A stretch of DNA of 64,000 bases from Stutzerimonas sp. S1. Its GTDB lineage: Bacteria; Pseudomonadota; Gammaproteobacteria; Pseudomonadales; Pseudomonadaceae. Position numbers and translations under genes: made by a program. Within the stretch, counting starts at the first letter, position 1, and each line of letters starts with the position of its first letter. Shown here piece by piece: positions 1 through 9,927 of this stretch. The notes under the pieces were generated by a model. The model did no database searches. It saw only the letters and a program-made list of their open reading frames with translations, and was not told the origin of the DNA. The stretch lies in NCBI RefSeq assembly GCF_025966695.1, contig NZ_JAOEIY010000004.1, positions 191,706 to 255,705 on the forward strand. Direction: 5' to 3'.

Positions 1-122
1 GGGTTGAGTCGAGGCATGCGACATTGAAACGCGTGGATATCCGCACCTGCCGACCCGCGACCGCGAACGGTCCGCGTCGGTGAGAGTCAGTCATTGAGAA
101 TATCCTCGTCGGAGTCCACGCA

Positions 123-491
123 ATGAATCGCACCTCTTCGAACGCACAAAACGTCCACGGCTGGGAACGCGCCGCTTCGCTCGCCGGCGGCTTGTATCTT
201 CTGGGCAAGGGCCTGCGTCGCGGCGGGCTTGGCGGCCTGCTGCAGCTGGCCATGGGCGGCATGGCCCTGAGTCGCGGCGTGACCGGACGCTGCGAAGCCA
301 AACGCATATTCAGCGAGATCAACGAACAGGCGGCAATGGCCGAAGGCACTTCCCGGCATCTGCCGCTGGAGCAGAGTGAAACCGACCGCCAGCGTATGCG
401 CCGCAATGCCGAGGCAGCCACGGCAACCGCAACAGTCACCGGCAACCAAGGGCTGGAAACTCCGGCTGGCGGCTCCACCGGCCTCGGCTAG
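123..491 (+). CDS. Small membrane-associated protein, DUF2892/YgaP-like N-terminal part
   Basis: A 122-residue protein of unknown function. Residues about 12-55 form a glycine-rich hydrophobic hairpin (HGWERAASLAGG, then GLGGLLQLAMGGMALSRG) of the kind seen in DUF2892/YgaP-type inner-membrane domains. The rest is a hydrophilic, probably cytoplasmic tail rich in Glu, Arg and Ala. The ATG at 123 has a GGAG eight bases upstream. It is convergent with astE, whose stop lies 44 bases beyond its own. The family assignment rests on the hydrophobic hairpin only; no catalytic motif is visible. Confidence 0.75.
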   Translation: MNRTSSNAQNVHGWERAASLAGGLYLLGKGLRRGGLGGLLQLAMGGMALSRGVTGRCEAKRIFSEINEQAAMAEGTSRHLPLEQSETDRQRMRRNAEAATATATVTGNQGLETPAGGSTGLG

Positions 492-534
492 TCAGCCCAA
501 CCCGTCGCACGCGCTCCCGGGATGACCGCGACGT

Positions 535-1512
535 TCATTCGCACGGCACCACGATCAGCCCGGCGCGCTGCCCTGGCGCCACATCCGGCATCGGGAATAG
601 CAGCCGCGCCTGCGCTTCCTCGACGAGCCACTGACGGCCGTCGCCCTCCACCGCCACGACGCTGCCTTGTGCCAGTGGCGCAAAATTCTCGATGGTTGGC
701 GGCACGCACAGGTGAAAGCCCGCGCTGCGCCTGATGATCTCGCGGGCGATGCGAAAATGTTGCAGCGGTGGCGCAGCGGCGCTCGGCACCACCCGACCCT
801 CGAGCATCCCCCACAAGCTCTGCTCCAGCCGATCGAGCCACCGCCACGCTTCGTCACCTTCGGCCAGCTCCAGTGTGAACGCCTCCGCGGCCAGCTGAAT
901 CGCGCTAAATGCGCTGAAGGTGCTGCTCGCTTGTTGCTGAAACAGCACCCCCGTGACTCCCATCTCTCGCAACCGCTCCAGCGCAGCCGCAGAAACCTGC
1001 TCGCCAGCGCGCCACGGACAGATGGCGAACTGCGGCAGACGCGACGGACGCATCGCCGAATGCAGGTCGTAATGGCGTCGCAGACGTTCAGGCGCGGAAA
1101 AGAATGTCGTCGCCAGGCGTTCCAGCGCCGCGGCGCGCGCTGCTTCAGCGCCAATGGCCAGGCGGTGCGCGCCACAAAACAGCCGATTGAGGTCCTGATC
1201 GAGCTGTCGTTTGCCCGCGCGCATCGCCAGCGGATTGCCGAACAGCACCAGCAAGCGCGCACGCGGCAGCAGCTCGCCGCGCGCCAGGGCACGTACCAGG
1301 CGATCGAGTAGCTGGATAGGAATGATCTCGTTGCCGTGAATACCCGCCGACAGCAGCAGGTCCAGGCCATCGTCCAGCCCATCGGGCGGTGTCACCAGCA
1401 TGGCCCCTTCGGCCAGCCAGCGCAGCTTCACCCCTTGCGGGGTGAGCTGGATCTTCTCGCAAGGCTCACGCCCGGCGAGCGTCAGCTCCAGCAGCTTGCC
1501 CAAAGCGAGCAT
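535..1512 (-). CDS. astE: Succinylglutamate desuccinylase (AstE/AruE)
   Basis: Last enzyme of the arginine succinyltransferase pathway: a cytoplasmic zinc hydrolase that splits N-succinylglutamate into succinate and glutamate. At 325 residues it is normal length for the family. The zinc-binding GIHGNE motif is at 57-62 (His59, Glu62) and the third ligand is His151 in DLHSAMRPS; a glutamate in the LELAEGDE stretch near 215 is the likely general base. It lies 15 bases after a small conserved gene on the same strand and probably shares its transcript. The other pathway genes aruF, aruG, aruD and aruB are missing from this locus, so its physiological substrate supply is unclear. Confidence 0.93.
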   Translation of the reverse strand: MLALGKLLELTLAGREPCEKIQLTPQGVKLRWLAEGAMLVTPPDGLDDGLDLLLSAGIHGNEIIPIQLLDRLVRALARGELLPRARLLVLFGNPLAMRAGKRQLDQDLNRLFCGAHRLAIGAEAARAAALERLATTFFSAPERLRRHYDLHSAMRPSRLPQFAICPWRAGEQVSAAALERLREMGVTGVLFQQQASSTFSAFSAIQLAAEAFTLELAEGDEAWRWLDRLEQSLWGMLEGRVVPSAAAPPLQHFRIAREIIRRSAGFHLCVPPTIENFAPLAQGSVVAVEGDGRQWLVEEAQARLLFPMPDVAPGQRAGLIVVPCE

Positions 1513-1527
1513 GCCGGCATACCGCCA

Positions 1528-1809
1528 TCAGTGGTTGCAGTCAGGTCCGTGCACATGCTCTTCGTCGTCGGACTCCACCGGCTCCATCTCCAGCTGCAGG
1601 CTGACCAGGTTGGTCGCCAGTGGACGCAATACCAGATTGGCGTACTCGGTATCGCCGTCCTCGACATCCACACCGATCATCAGCTGACCATTGCCGACTT
1701 GCTGAATCCACACTTCGCGCCCCTGCCAAATCACGGCGAAACGGGTGCAGGAGGTTTCCAGTTGGGTTCCGTCGACATCTTCCAGAACCAGTTGCAGGCT
1801 ATCGCTCAT
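1528..1809 (-). CDS. Conserved small acidic protein found beside aruE
   Basis: A 93-residue acidic soluble protein. In P. aeruginosa an uncharacterised small gene sits between aruB and aruE, and this one occupies the matching position directly upstream of astE. It has no signal peptide or membrane segment. The C-terminus is His/Asp/Glu/Cys-rich (DDEEHVHGPDCNH), which could bind metal, but that is speculation. It starts 58 bases after the aruC stop and ends 15 bases before astE, so the three genes read as one operon. No enzymatic motif is recognisable. Confidence 0.8.
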   Translation of the reverse strand: MSDSLQLVLEDVDGTQLETSCTRFAVIWQGREVWIQQVGNGQLMIGVDVEDGDTEYANLVLRPLATNLVSLQLEMEPVESDDEEHVHGPDCNH

Positions 1810-1866
1810 TCGAATTGCTCTCGCTAGTAAGACGCGAGGCGGCCGAGCCGCCTCGTCAAAGAAAAA

Positions 1867-3149
<1,283 letters not shown>

Positions 3150-3225
3150 ACAGGCGCAGTGTAAACGCAGGATCGTCAGGAATGAGCAATCCGCAGAAAA
3201 TTTCTCTGCCGCGACAGGCCCAGGC

Positions 3226-3918
3226 TTACAGCCCGAAGTGCTGCTGATCCAGCTCGATCGCCTGATCGAGCGTGTCCAGCAGTGCCTTGCGCGCCTTCAG
3301 CTTGGTGTTTTTGTGCGCAACCATGTTGATCTTCTTCAGCTGCTGCGCCGCCGCCGCCGCTACCGCCAGCAGTTCACCAGCCGGCACTATGCGATCGAGG
3401 AAACCCGCCTGCACCGCGCCCTGCGGATCGAACAGCTCACCATTGATCACCGAGCGCTGAAACGCCGCCTTGTCCAGTCGATCACGCGCCAGCTCGATGC
3501 CGGCATGATGCATGGTCATACCGATCTGCACCTCGTTGAGGCCGATGTGGAAGGTGCCCTCGACACCGATGCGGTAATCGGCCGCCAGCAACAGGAAAGC
3601 GCCTTTGGCGATGGCATGTCCCGGACAGGCAACGATGATCGGGAACGGGTGCGCCAGCATTCGCCGCGTGAAGCGCGACCCGGTGGCCACCAGCGCCATC
3701 GCATTCTGCGGGCTCGAAGTCATCACCTTGAGGTCATAGCCGCCAGAGAGAATGCCCGGCTGCCCGGTGAGAATCACCACGGCGCGATCCTGTTCGGCGC
3801 GGTCCAGCGCAGCGTTCAGCTCATCGAACATGGCCGGGGACAATGCGTTGACCTTGCCGTTGGCGAGGGTCAGCGTCGCGATCCCATCCTCGATTTGGTA
3901 CGAAATCAGCTCACTCAT
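3226..3918 (-). CDS. Crotonase/enoyl-CoA hydratase family protein
   Basis: A 230-residue crotonase-fold protein, probably acting on a CoA thioester in the cytoplasm. It shows the oxyanion-hole segments SGGYDLK and AKGAFLLLA and one catalytic-type glutamate in LNEVQIGM (the Glu144 region of classical hydratase). The second glutamate of enoyl-CoA hydratase (Glu164 region) is not evident, so the reaction could be isomerisation or hydrolysis instead. Start 3918 was chosen because AAGGAG lies eight bases upstream; the longer frame to 4020 lacks such a site and has no family-like sequence. It is a single gene, followed by the 3125-3149 terminator. Confidence 0.88.
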   Translation of the reverse strand: MSELISYQIEDGIATLTLANGKVNALSPAMFDELNAALDRAEQDRAVVILTGQPGILSGGYDLKVMTSSPQNAMALVATGSRFTRRMLAHPFPIIVACPGHAIAKGAFLLLAADYRIGVEGTFHIGLNEVQIGMTMHHAGIELARDRLDKAAFQRSVINGELFDPQGAVQAGFLDRIVPAGELLAVAAAAAQQLKKINMVAHKNTKLKARKALLDTLDQAIELDQQHFGL

Positions 3919-4056
3919 GGCGAACTCCTTGTTCTTGAAGTGCGCAGACGTTACCCACCGCCATCGCCTGGGTAAAGCGCCGTGACTGACTGGCCGGTCA
4001 GCCCCAGGCCGGCGTGGCAAGCTCGTCGAGCCCGTGCCAGCGTCGTCAGCGGCGCC

Positions 4057-5355
4057 TTAACTCGACTCCGTATCCAGTTCGAGCACCGCCAGCGACTCGG
4101 GATGCAGGATGGCCTGCAGCTGGTCATCGGCAATGAACAGACCGTGAGTGCCATCGGCGAGGCCATTGCTGATTCGATAAGGCGTACCTTCGCTGTCCAC
4201 CGTGATGCGCGACAGATCCAGATAACGAGGCGCGCAGGGATTCTTCTGCGCATCACGCAGAACAACCACCTTCGGCCGCAACTGCAACTGCGCATGCCGC
4301 TCCAGCACCAGCGCGACCTCGCCCGAGTGCAACTCCACCAGCGAACCGACCGGGAACACCCCGAGCCAGCGAATGAATTCGCCGACCAGCCGCTCGTCGA
4401 ACTGTCGATCGCTGCCACTGCGCAACACGTCATAGGCAGCCTGGATCGGCCGGGCGCGGTCATAGCTCCGGTGGCTGGTGATCGCATCGAAGGCGTCGAC
4501 GATGGTCACCACCCGAGTGACAAAGGGGATCTGGCTGCGATCGAGCCCCAGCGGGTACCCGGTACCATCCAGCCGCTCGTGATGCCCGTACGCTGCCTGC
4601 ACGGCAGCGCCGGGAATGTCCTCCTGCGCGCACAAGGCCCGGTAGCCGAAGGATGGGTGCTGTTTGATGTGCTCGAATTCTTCGGTCGTGAGCTTGCCCG
4701 GCTTGTTCAGCACCTGTGGATCGATCTTCATCTTGCCGACGTCGTGGAGCAGCCCAGCCATGCCCAGCAGCTCGATCCTGGCATCCGGCAGGCCGAGATG
4801 CTTGCCGAAACCCATCGCCAGGATAGAGACCGACAGACAATGCAGACTGGTATAGACGTCCTGCGTCTTCAACCGTGCGAGCCAGAGCATCGCGCTTTCG
4901 TTTCGCAGCATGCTTTCCAGGTTGCGCCTGACCACGACATGGCATGCCCGCGTGTCGATCGGACGGCCAAGCTGCACGTCGGCCAGCACCTCATCGAGCA
5001 GGCGCGCACCGGCATGAAAGGCGTCGTAGGCATGCTCGATTTCTTCGGACAACGGCGTGGCCGGCAGGCTGCGCTGGATCTTGGTGGGCCTGACCGATAC
5101 CGCGACCATGCCGTCAGCCCCTAATGGCAGGCGCCGGGTTTCGTCGACATAGACAAAGTCGCACCGCTGGCGCAGCGCCCGGATCTGCTCGACGTCGAGC
5201 AAGGCGAAACCCTGAAACAGGAAATCGCTCTCACGCCAGGGCCGGTCCAGCTCGCAGACGTACATCCCCAGCTCCAGCTGGCTGACGAGCAGACGCCGCC
5301 GCCCTGGCACGTGGACCGTATCGCGATGTTTTCGCTTGTTATTGAATAGGCTCAC
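4057..5355 (-). CDS. HD-GYP domain c-di-GMP phosphodiesterase
   Basis: A 432-residue cytoplasmic protein that should degrade c-di-GMP. An N-terminal DUF3391-like region (about 20-130) precedes an HD-GYP domain: LLHDVGKMKID with the metal-binding His204-Asp205, then HHERLDGTGYP at 258-268, then the downstream DAFDAITSHRSY. All key residues of an active HD-GYP enzyme are visible. The start is GTG at 5355 with AGGA about nine bases upstream. It has no transmembrane or receiver domain, so input is probably through the N-terminal region. With the EAL-CBS-GGDEF protein at 7118-8908 it gives this segment two c-di-GMP enzymes. Confidence 0.93.
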   Translation of the reverse strand: MSLFNNKRKHRDTVHVPGRRRLLVSQLELGMYVCELDRPWRESDFLFQGFALLDVEQIRALRQRCDFVYVDETRRLPLGADGMVAVSVRPTKIQRSLPATPLSEEIEHAYDAFHAGARLLDEVLADVQLGRPIDTRACHVVVRRNLESMLRNESAMLWLARLKTQDVYTSLHCLSVSILAMGFGKHLGLPDARIELLGMAGLLHDVGKMKIDPQVLNKPGKLTTEEFEHIKQHPSFGYRALCAQEDIPGAAVQAAYGHHERLDGTGYPLGLDRSQIPFVTRVVTIVDAFDAITSHRSYDRARPIQAAYDVLRSGSDRQFDERLVGEFIRWLGVFPVGSLVELHSGEVALVLERHAQLQLRPKVVVLRDAQKNPCAPRYLDLSRITVDSEGTPYRISNGLADGTHGLFIADDQLQAILHPESLAVLELDTESS

Positions 5356-5513
5356 ACAGCAAGTCCTGGCTCAACCGCATCCCGCGCGCTTGTCGCGAGA
5401 AAAACCAACGGGGCCTGAGTCCGAGAACTTAGCCAAGCTGCGGGCCATCGCCAAGCCCAACTGTCAGACACCGTAGCTACTGCTTAAACGCATGAAAAAA
5501 CTAAAAAAAGTTT

Positions 5514-5542
5514 TTGCCATACGTATCCTGTTCGGCTACATT
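5514..5542 (+). promoter_or_regulatory. Sigma-70 promoter of tRNA-Ser
   Basis: TTGCCA (5514-5519) and TACATT (5537-5542) are separated by exactly 17 bases, followed by a GC-rich discriminator (AGCGCGCC) typical of stable-RNA promoters under stringent control. An A/T-rich tract that could act as an UP element lies just upstream (5494-5515). Predicted start is near 5549, about 30 bases before the mature tRNA. Confidence 0.75.
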
Positions 5543-5579
5543 AGCGCGCCTCGACGGACATGAACCGCCGTCGGGATCC

Positions 5580-5669
5580 GGTGAGGTGTCCGAGCGGTTG
5601 AAGGAGCACGCCTGGAAAGTGTGTATACGAGAAATCGTATCGAGGGTTCGAATCCCTCCCTCACCGCCA
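5580..5669 (+). tRNA. tRNA-Ser (anticodon GGA)
   Basis: A 90-base class II tRNA. The acceptor stem GGTGAGG pairs with CCTCACC, followed by discriminator G and an encoded CCA. The anticodon loop reads CTGGAAA with GGA as anticodon, the long variable arm is TATACGAGAAATCGTAT, and the T-loop is GGTTCGAATCC. The variable arm is as expected for serine tRNA. It is a monocistronic unit with its own promoter and terminator. Confidence 0.97.
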
Positions 5670-5683
5670 GATTCGATTCAAGC

Positions 5684-5723
5684 AAGCCCCTGATTTCCAT
5701 GTGAAATCAGGGGCTTTTGCTTT
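5684..5723 (+). terminator. Rho-independent terminator of tRNA-Ser
   Basis: A perfect 14-bp stem (AAGCCCCTGATTTC / GAAATCAGGGGCTT) with a five-base loop, followed by TTGCTTTT. It begins 14 bases after the tRNA CCA end. Confidence 0.9.
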
Positions 5724-5832
5724 TGGGCTTCAGGCTCGACACGGCAGCCCGCGACGCCCACCCATTTCCCGCCCCCGACATGTCGCACCAAACGAGGCGG
5801 TTTGGCATGCCGGGAAGGCAGGGGCGAGCCTG

Positions 5833-5997
5833 TCAGCCGAAGGTCAGGTACATCTTGTACGCCAGGACCGACATCGCGCCGACGATACCGAGTCCGATCA
5901 TTGCGGCGCCCCATCCCTTGTCGCGCGCGGCATATCCGACGATCAGCAGCACGAATGCCACCATCAACAAGCCAAGCATCACGTCCAGTTCGTACAT
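5833..5997 (-). CDS. 54-residue small membrane protein
   Basis: A short gene encoding MYELDVMLGLLMVAF..., ending in LAYKMYLTFG. Two hydrophobic helices (about 7-22 and 32-47) flank a short RDKGWG turn, consistent with a hairpin in the inner membrane. The ATG at 5997 follows GGAAGGGA with a workable spacing, and the frame is open with no stop to the TGA at 5833. The function is unknown. It lies alone between the tRNA-Ser terminator and the divergent lpxR-like gene. Confidence 0.65.
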   Translation of the reverse strand: MYELDVMLGLLMVAFVLLIVGYAARDKGWGAAMIGLGIVGAMSVLAYKMYLTFG

Positions 5998-6108
5998 CTA
6001 ACGTCCCTTCCCCCTGAAATGTTCATCAAAACCTGCATGCAGAACGCTCGCGCATGGCAGCGGTCCGACATGACATACAAATAAGAATGTAAAGCAGGAG
6101 GAACATAC

Positions 6109-7092
6109 ATGAATCGCAACGTGCTGCGCCGTTTCGTTTTGTTTGCAACCTGGCTCACCACACCCCTCCTGGCCTCGGCCGACACGCTCTCGCTCAAGGT
6201 CGAGAACGACATCATCGCCTCCGGAAGCGACGGCCATTACAGCAACGGCTTGGAAGTCATCTGGGGCTTCGAGCCGCAACCGCTGCACTGGAGCCGAAAC
6301 TTTGCCGACATCCTGCCCGGCTGGTCCAGCGCGGCACTGGACAATGTCGCCCTGCGGTTCGGCCACCAGATCTACACGCCCGACCAGATCGAGATCGACG
6401 GTCTGATCGAGAACGACCGGCCGTACGCCGGCCTGATGTTCGCCGGGTTATCGCTGTTCGCCGATACGCGACGCGAAGGATGGCGTTCCACCCAAGGTCT
6501 GCACCTGGACGCCGGGATCGTCGGCCCTGCTGCAGGCGGCAAGCGACTGCAGCGCGTGGTACACCACATCACCGACAGCGATGAGCCCAATGGTTGGGAC
6601 CATCAGCTGCACAACGAGCCATTCGTCAACCTCGCGTATCAGCACCGCTGGTGGCTGCAGCATCGCCTCGGCGGACTGGAGCTGGAGTACGGTCCCAGTC
6701 TGGGTTTCGCGCTCGGCAACCTCTACACCTTTGCCTCCGCAGGGCTGGGTATGCGCCTGGGTCGGAATCTGGACCGCAGTTTCAGCATCCCGGCGGTCAC
6801 GCCGGCGCAGAGCGGCACCCAGTTCTTCCGCCCCGGCCCCGGCTTCGGCTGGTATGGCTTCGCCAATCTTGAAGGTCGCTACATGGCGCAGAACATGCTC
6901 CTTGATGGCAATACCTTCGAGGACAGCCATTCGGTGGATCGCCGCGAATGGGTCGGTGATGCCAAGCTCGGTGTGGCGCTGACCTGGACGCGCTGGCAGC
7001 TGGCATTCGCCAGCGTCTGGCGCACGCACGAATTCGAAGGCCAGCAGAAACACGACCAGTTCGGCTCGATCACGCTGTCGACCTGGCTGTGA
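6109..7092 (+). CDS. LpxR-type lipid A 3'-O-deacylase (DUF2219 outer-membrane protein)
   Basis: A 327-residue outer-membrane beta-barrel of the LpxR family, which removes the 3'-acyloxyacyl chain from lipid A at the cell surface. The signal peptide covers residues 1-24 (cut after LLASA). The conserved catalytic-loop segment VENDIIASGSDGHYSNG begins at 31 (Asn33, Asp34), and VHHITDSDEPNGWDHQLHNEP at 151-171 carries the His and Glu positions characteristic of the family. The protein alternates short hydrophobic strands and ends in an aromatic/Leu residue typical of porin-fold proteins. AGGAGG lies upstream of the ATG. Exact activity on this strain's lipid A is inferred. Confidence 0.88.
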   Translation: MNRNVLRRFVLFATWLTTPLLASADTLSLKVENDIIASGSDGHYSNGLEVIWGFEPQPLHWSRNFADILPGWSSAALDNVALRFGHQIYTPDQIEIDGLIENDRPYAGLMFAGLSLFADTRREGWRSTQGLHLDAGIVGPAAGGKRLQRVVHHITDSDEPNGWDHQLHNEPFVNLAYQHRWWLQHRLGGLELEYGPSLGFALGNLYTFASAGLGMRLGRNLDRSFSIPAVTPAQSGTQFFRPGPGFGWYGFANLEGRYMAQNMLLDGNTFEDSHSVDRREWVGDAKLGVALTWTRWQLAFASVWRTHEFEGQQKHDQFGSITLSTWL

Positions 7093-7117
7093 GTGGAAGT
7101 CGCAGGCCAAGAACGCC

Positions 7118-8908
7118 TTAGGGTGCGAACATCATCTGTTCGAACGCAGCCTTCCCCGCTGTCGCCGCCAACCCGTGCAGGCTGTAGCCCGCCTGTTTTT
7201 TCGCCGCGCGCTTGGCATCGGACGCCAGGCCGGCCAGGGCAGCGGCGTCCAGCGCGGCCGAGCGGCGCTCATGCAGCAGCACCACACCGACCGACAACGA
7301 CAGCAAGGGATAGCGCTCCGGCTGGCCGGTGCGATCTTCTGCCACGAAGCACCCCTCAGCCAAATGCTCCGCGCGATAGTACTGGCGTACCCGGCGCTCG
7401 AAGCGGGCGAAGAGCCGCTGGAGCCGCCCTTCCCAGTCGCCACATCCGAGCACCAGCATGAAGTCGTCGCCACCGATGTGACCGATGAATTCGCTGGCCG
7501 GGTCGACCATCTCGTTCAGACACTGCGCCAGGCACAGCAACACCTCGTCGCCCCTGGCATAGCCGTAGAGATCGTTGAAAGGCTTGAAGTTGTCGATGTC
7601 CACATAGCAGATCGCCGCCGCCCGGTTCTGCTGCAACAGGCGCGTCAGGCTCTGTTGGATCGGCACGTTACCCGGCAGCAAGGTCAGCGGATTGGCATGC
7701 CGGGCCTGCTGGATCTTCATCTCGGTGATCAGCTTGAGCACATCGATGACCCGTCCCAGTCCCTGGTAGCGGCCGTCGCGCGTGATGATGAAGTCCTCAT
7801 CGACACGCTGCCGCGCTCGACTGGTCAGCAGTCGACTGACCTGCTGCAGGGACTGGCTGAGCTCCACCGCCAGATAATCGCAACTCATCAGGCGACTGAC
7901 CGGCTTGCGCGCCAGCAGATCGGTGGCGAACGGTTTCAGCAACGCCTCGGAGATCAGGTAGCGATGAATGATGCCCACCGGCCGTTGCTCGTCGTCCAGC
8001 ACCGCGATGGAGCCTAGGCTCGGCTGCAGACGGAAAATTTCCAGCAGCTCGGCAATCTGCCGGTCGGCACCGATCGCGCGCTGGGCGATCAGCAGGGGCG
8101 CCAGCGGCGACGCCTCCTCGTCCACGTCAGGCGCTGGGGCGGCCAACAGCGCCGAAATCAGCTCATCCACATCCATGACCGGCTGCTCCTGGGGACGCCC
8201 CAACAGATAGCCCTGCACCAGATCGACACCCATGTCCGACAGCACGGCCAGCTCCTCAGACAGTTCGATGCCCTCAGCGATGACCTGAGCGTGCGAGGCG
8301 CGCGCGATCTTCAGGATGGACTCAACGAACTCCCGCTTGAGACGGTCCTGGTGGATGCCATCAATGAAATAACGGTCGATCTTCACGTAATCGGGGCGCA
8401 GCTCCGACCACAGGCGCAGGCTCGAATAGCCCGCGCCGAGATCATCCAGCGCGATCAGGAAACCCATTGCCCGGTAATGGCGCAGCGCGGCATCGAGCAC
8501 ATCGAAATCGTCGGTCGGGGTCTGTTCGGTGAGCTCGATGACCACCTGGCTGGCGGGTATTCCGTAGGCATGCAGCAGTTCCAGCGTTCGTCCGGCACGG
8601 TGACTGCTATCGAGCAGCGATTCCGGCGAGGCGTTGAGAAACAGCTTGCCCGGCAGCGCGCCCTCGCGGAAACGACGGCAGGCGCTCTGGCGAAAACTCA
8701 CCTCCAGCGCATCGAGGCGACCGGCGTGGCGCGCCGCCGTGAGCAGGTTGATCGGTGAATGCAAGGCGCTGTTGGAAGGGCCGCGGCTGAGCGCTTCATA
8801 GCCCAGCACGCGGCGCTCGGACAGCGACACGATGGGTTGGAACAGCGTGGTGATGTCGCCGTGGGCAAGAATACGGTCCAGCGTGCCCAACTGCTCGGTG
8901 ACGGTCAT
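7118..8908 (-). CDS. EAL-CBS-GGDEF c-di-GMP signalling protein
   Basis: A 596-residue cytoplasmic protein. The N-terminal EAL domain (about 15-255) has the metal and substrate residues of an active phosphodiesterase: YEAL at 37-40, FLNASPESL, ELTEQTP, DDLGAGYSS, KID, AEGIE and GYLLGRP. A paired CBS region follows (about 265-390), probably binding an adenine nucleotide. The C-terminal GGDEF-like domain (about 405-575) carries GGDDF in place of GGDEF and no RxxD inhibitory site, so it may be a regulatory GTP-binding module. Net activity is most likely c-di-GMP breakdown. It is convergent with the lpxR-like gene, 26 bases apart. Confidence 0.92.
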   Translation of the reverse strand: MTVTEQLGTLDRILAHGDITTLFQPIVSLSERRVLGYEALSRGPSNSALHSPINLLTAARHAGRLDALEVSFRQSACRRFREGALPGKLFLNASPESLLDSSHRAGRTLELLHAYGIPASQVVIELTEQTPTDDFDVLDAALRHYRAMGFLIALDDLGAGYSSLRLWSELRPDYVKIDRYFIDGIHQDRLKREFVESILKIARASHAQVIAEGIELSEELAVLSDMGVDLVQGYLLGRPQEQPVMDVDELISALLAAPAPDVDEEASPLAPLLIAQRAIGADRQIAELLEIFRLQPSLGSIAVLDDEQRPVGIIHRYLISEALLKPFATDLLARKPVSRLMSCDYLAVELSQSLQQVSRLLTSRARQRVDEDFIITRDGRYQGLGRVIDVLKLITEMKIQQARHANPLTLLPGNVPIQQSLTRLLQQNRAAAICYVDIDNFKPFNDLYGYARGDEVLLCLAQCLNEMVDPASEFIGHIGGDDFMLVLGCGDWEGRLQRLFARFERRVRQYYRAEHLAEGCFVAEDRTGQPERYPLLSLSVGVVLLHERRSAALDAAALAGLASDAKRAAKKQAGYSLHGLAATAGKAAFEQMMFAP

Positions 8909-9035
8909 GGAAGATCCCGTGGCTTGAAAGACGCCGCACGATCAGCGGCGCAGCGTATTTCAAGCCTCGATCATGTCAGCTTCATGACAGAGCTGGCCAA
9001 TTGCGATCATCAACCGCAGCCACGGGTAGTTTTCG

Positions 9036-9467
9036 TCATTCTGGCTGCGCCGCCGCACCGCCGGTCGGCCCGCTGCTCGCTGCACCGCCGTTACCTGCAC
9101 CTGTTTCCATTCCACCCGCGGGACCATCGGTGGTGCCGTTGGTATGCGGAATCGGCGTCGGCGTCGTCGCCGGGCGGGGCGATGAGCCGGGCCGGTCGCT
9201 GCGACCCGGCTGCCGTCGGTCGGAATCCTCAAGCTGTGGCGCGCGGGGGTTGCTACGCACATCCTCCGCCGGGTATTGCGCGGCCGGGGCATCGGCGGCG
9301 GGCTCGCGAATGGTGTTGATGTCGCGGCCCAGTTGTTCGCGATGCTCCTGCATCTCGGCGCCGCTGCGCTGACGCTGCTGCTCCAGCGTCATACCGCTGT
9401 CCTGGGCCAGCGCAAAGGGTGTCGCCGCGCTGACGAGTAGCAAGCACGACAGGTTACGAATATTCAT
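9036..9467 (-). CDS. Secreted Pro/Gly-rich protein of unknown function
   Basis: A 143-residue exported protein. The signal peptide (MNIRNLSCLLLVSAATPFALA) covers the first 21 residues. The mature chain begins with a charged Gln/Glu/Arg-rich helix and then becomes a low-complexity Pro/Thr/Gly/Ala tail, probably disordered in the periplasm. Start 9467 is fixed by GGAGG six bases upstream of the ATG; the open frame continues upstream to 10151 but that part is not coding-like and overlaps the rhodanese gene. No homologous domain is recognised. Confidence 0.7.
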   Translation of the reverse strand: MNIRNLSCLLLVSAATPFALAQDSGMTLEQQRQRSGAEMQEHREQLGRDINTIREPAADAPAAQYPAEDVRSNPRAPQLEDSDRRQPGRSDRPGSSPRPATTPTPIPHTNGTTDGPAGGMETGAGNGGAASSGPTGGAAAQPE

Positions 9468-9798
9468 GGAGGCCTCCGATTCGTTTGCCATACCCGTCAA
9501 TGGACAACAGCGTGAGCGCTGGCGCTGCAATGTTCTGTACGCCAGTGCTCCGGTATGGAACTTGCTGCTGCTCAACAAGCCCGGCGCCGATGTAGCGAAC
9601 CGTGACGGTCCTGAAGGCGCAGATCGAGGCACTGAATAGCGGAGGAAGGCGGACGACAGCTCAATGTCCGCCGCGAAAAGGCGCCTGACGTGCTGCCCTT
9701 CCCATTTGCGCAACACCCCGAAACGCAGATCACCAGGCGCGCCGGGATAATCAGACGCAATGAGTGCAGCACGTCCAGAACAAGAAGAAGGCCACACG
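9468..9798. other. Intergenic region between two small genes
   Basis: About 330 bases carrying the upstream region of the secreted Pro/Gly-rich protein on one side and of the 31-residue membrane peptide on the other. No convincing promoter, RNA gene or repeat could be read here beyond the Shine-Dalgarno sites at both edges. Confidence 0.5.
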
Positions 9799-9894
9799 AT
9801 GTTCAAGCAGAAGAAGTTTCGGCAGGCCACACTGATCGTTATCGCCACCGCAGTGATACTGATCCTGCCCAACCTCACTCGGATGTTCGGGTAA
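9799..9894 (+). CDS. 31-residue single-pass membrane peptide
   Basis: Encodes a basic N-terminus (MFKQKKFRQ) followed by one hydrophobic helix (TLIVIATAVILILP) and the end LTRMFG, consistent with a tiny inner-membrane protein. GAAGG precedes the ATG at 9799 by about eight bases. An in-frame ATG at 9760 would add 13 residues (MSAARPEQEEGHT) but has a poor ribosome site. The function is unknown. It ends 33 bases before the rhodanese gene and may be co-transcribed with it. Confidence 0.6.
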   Translation: MFKQKKFRQATLIVIATAVILILPNLTRMFG

Positions 9895-9927
9895 AGTGCG
9901 CGGCAGCATCCAGCAAGAGGACCCACC

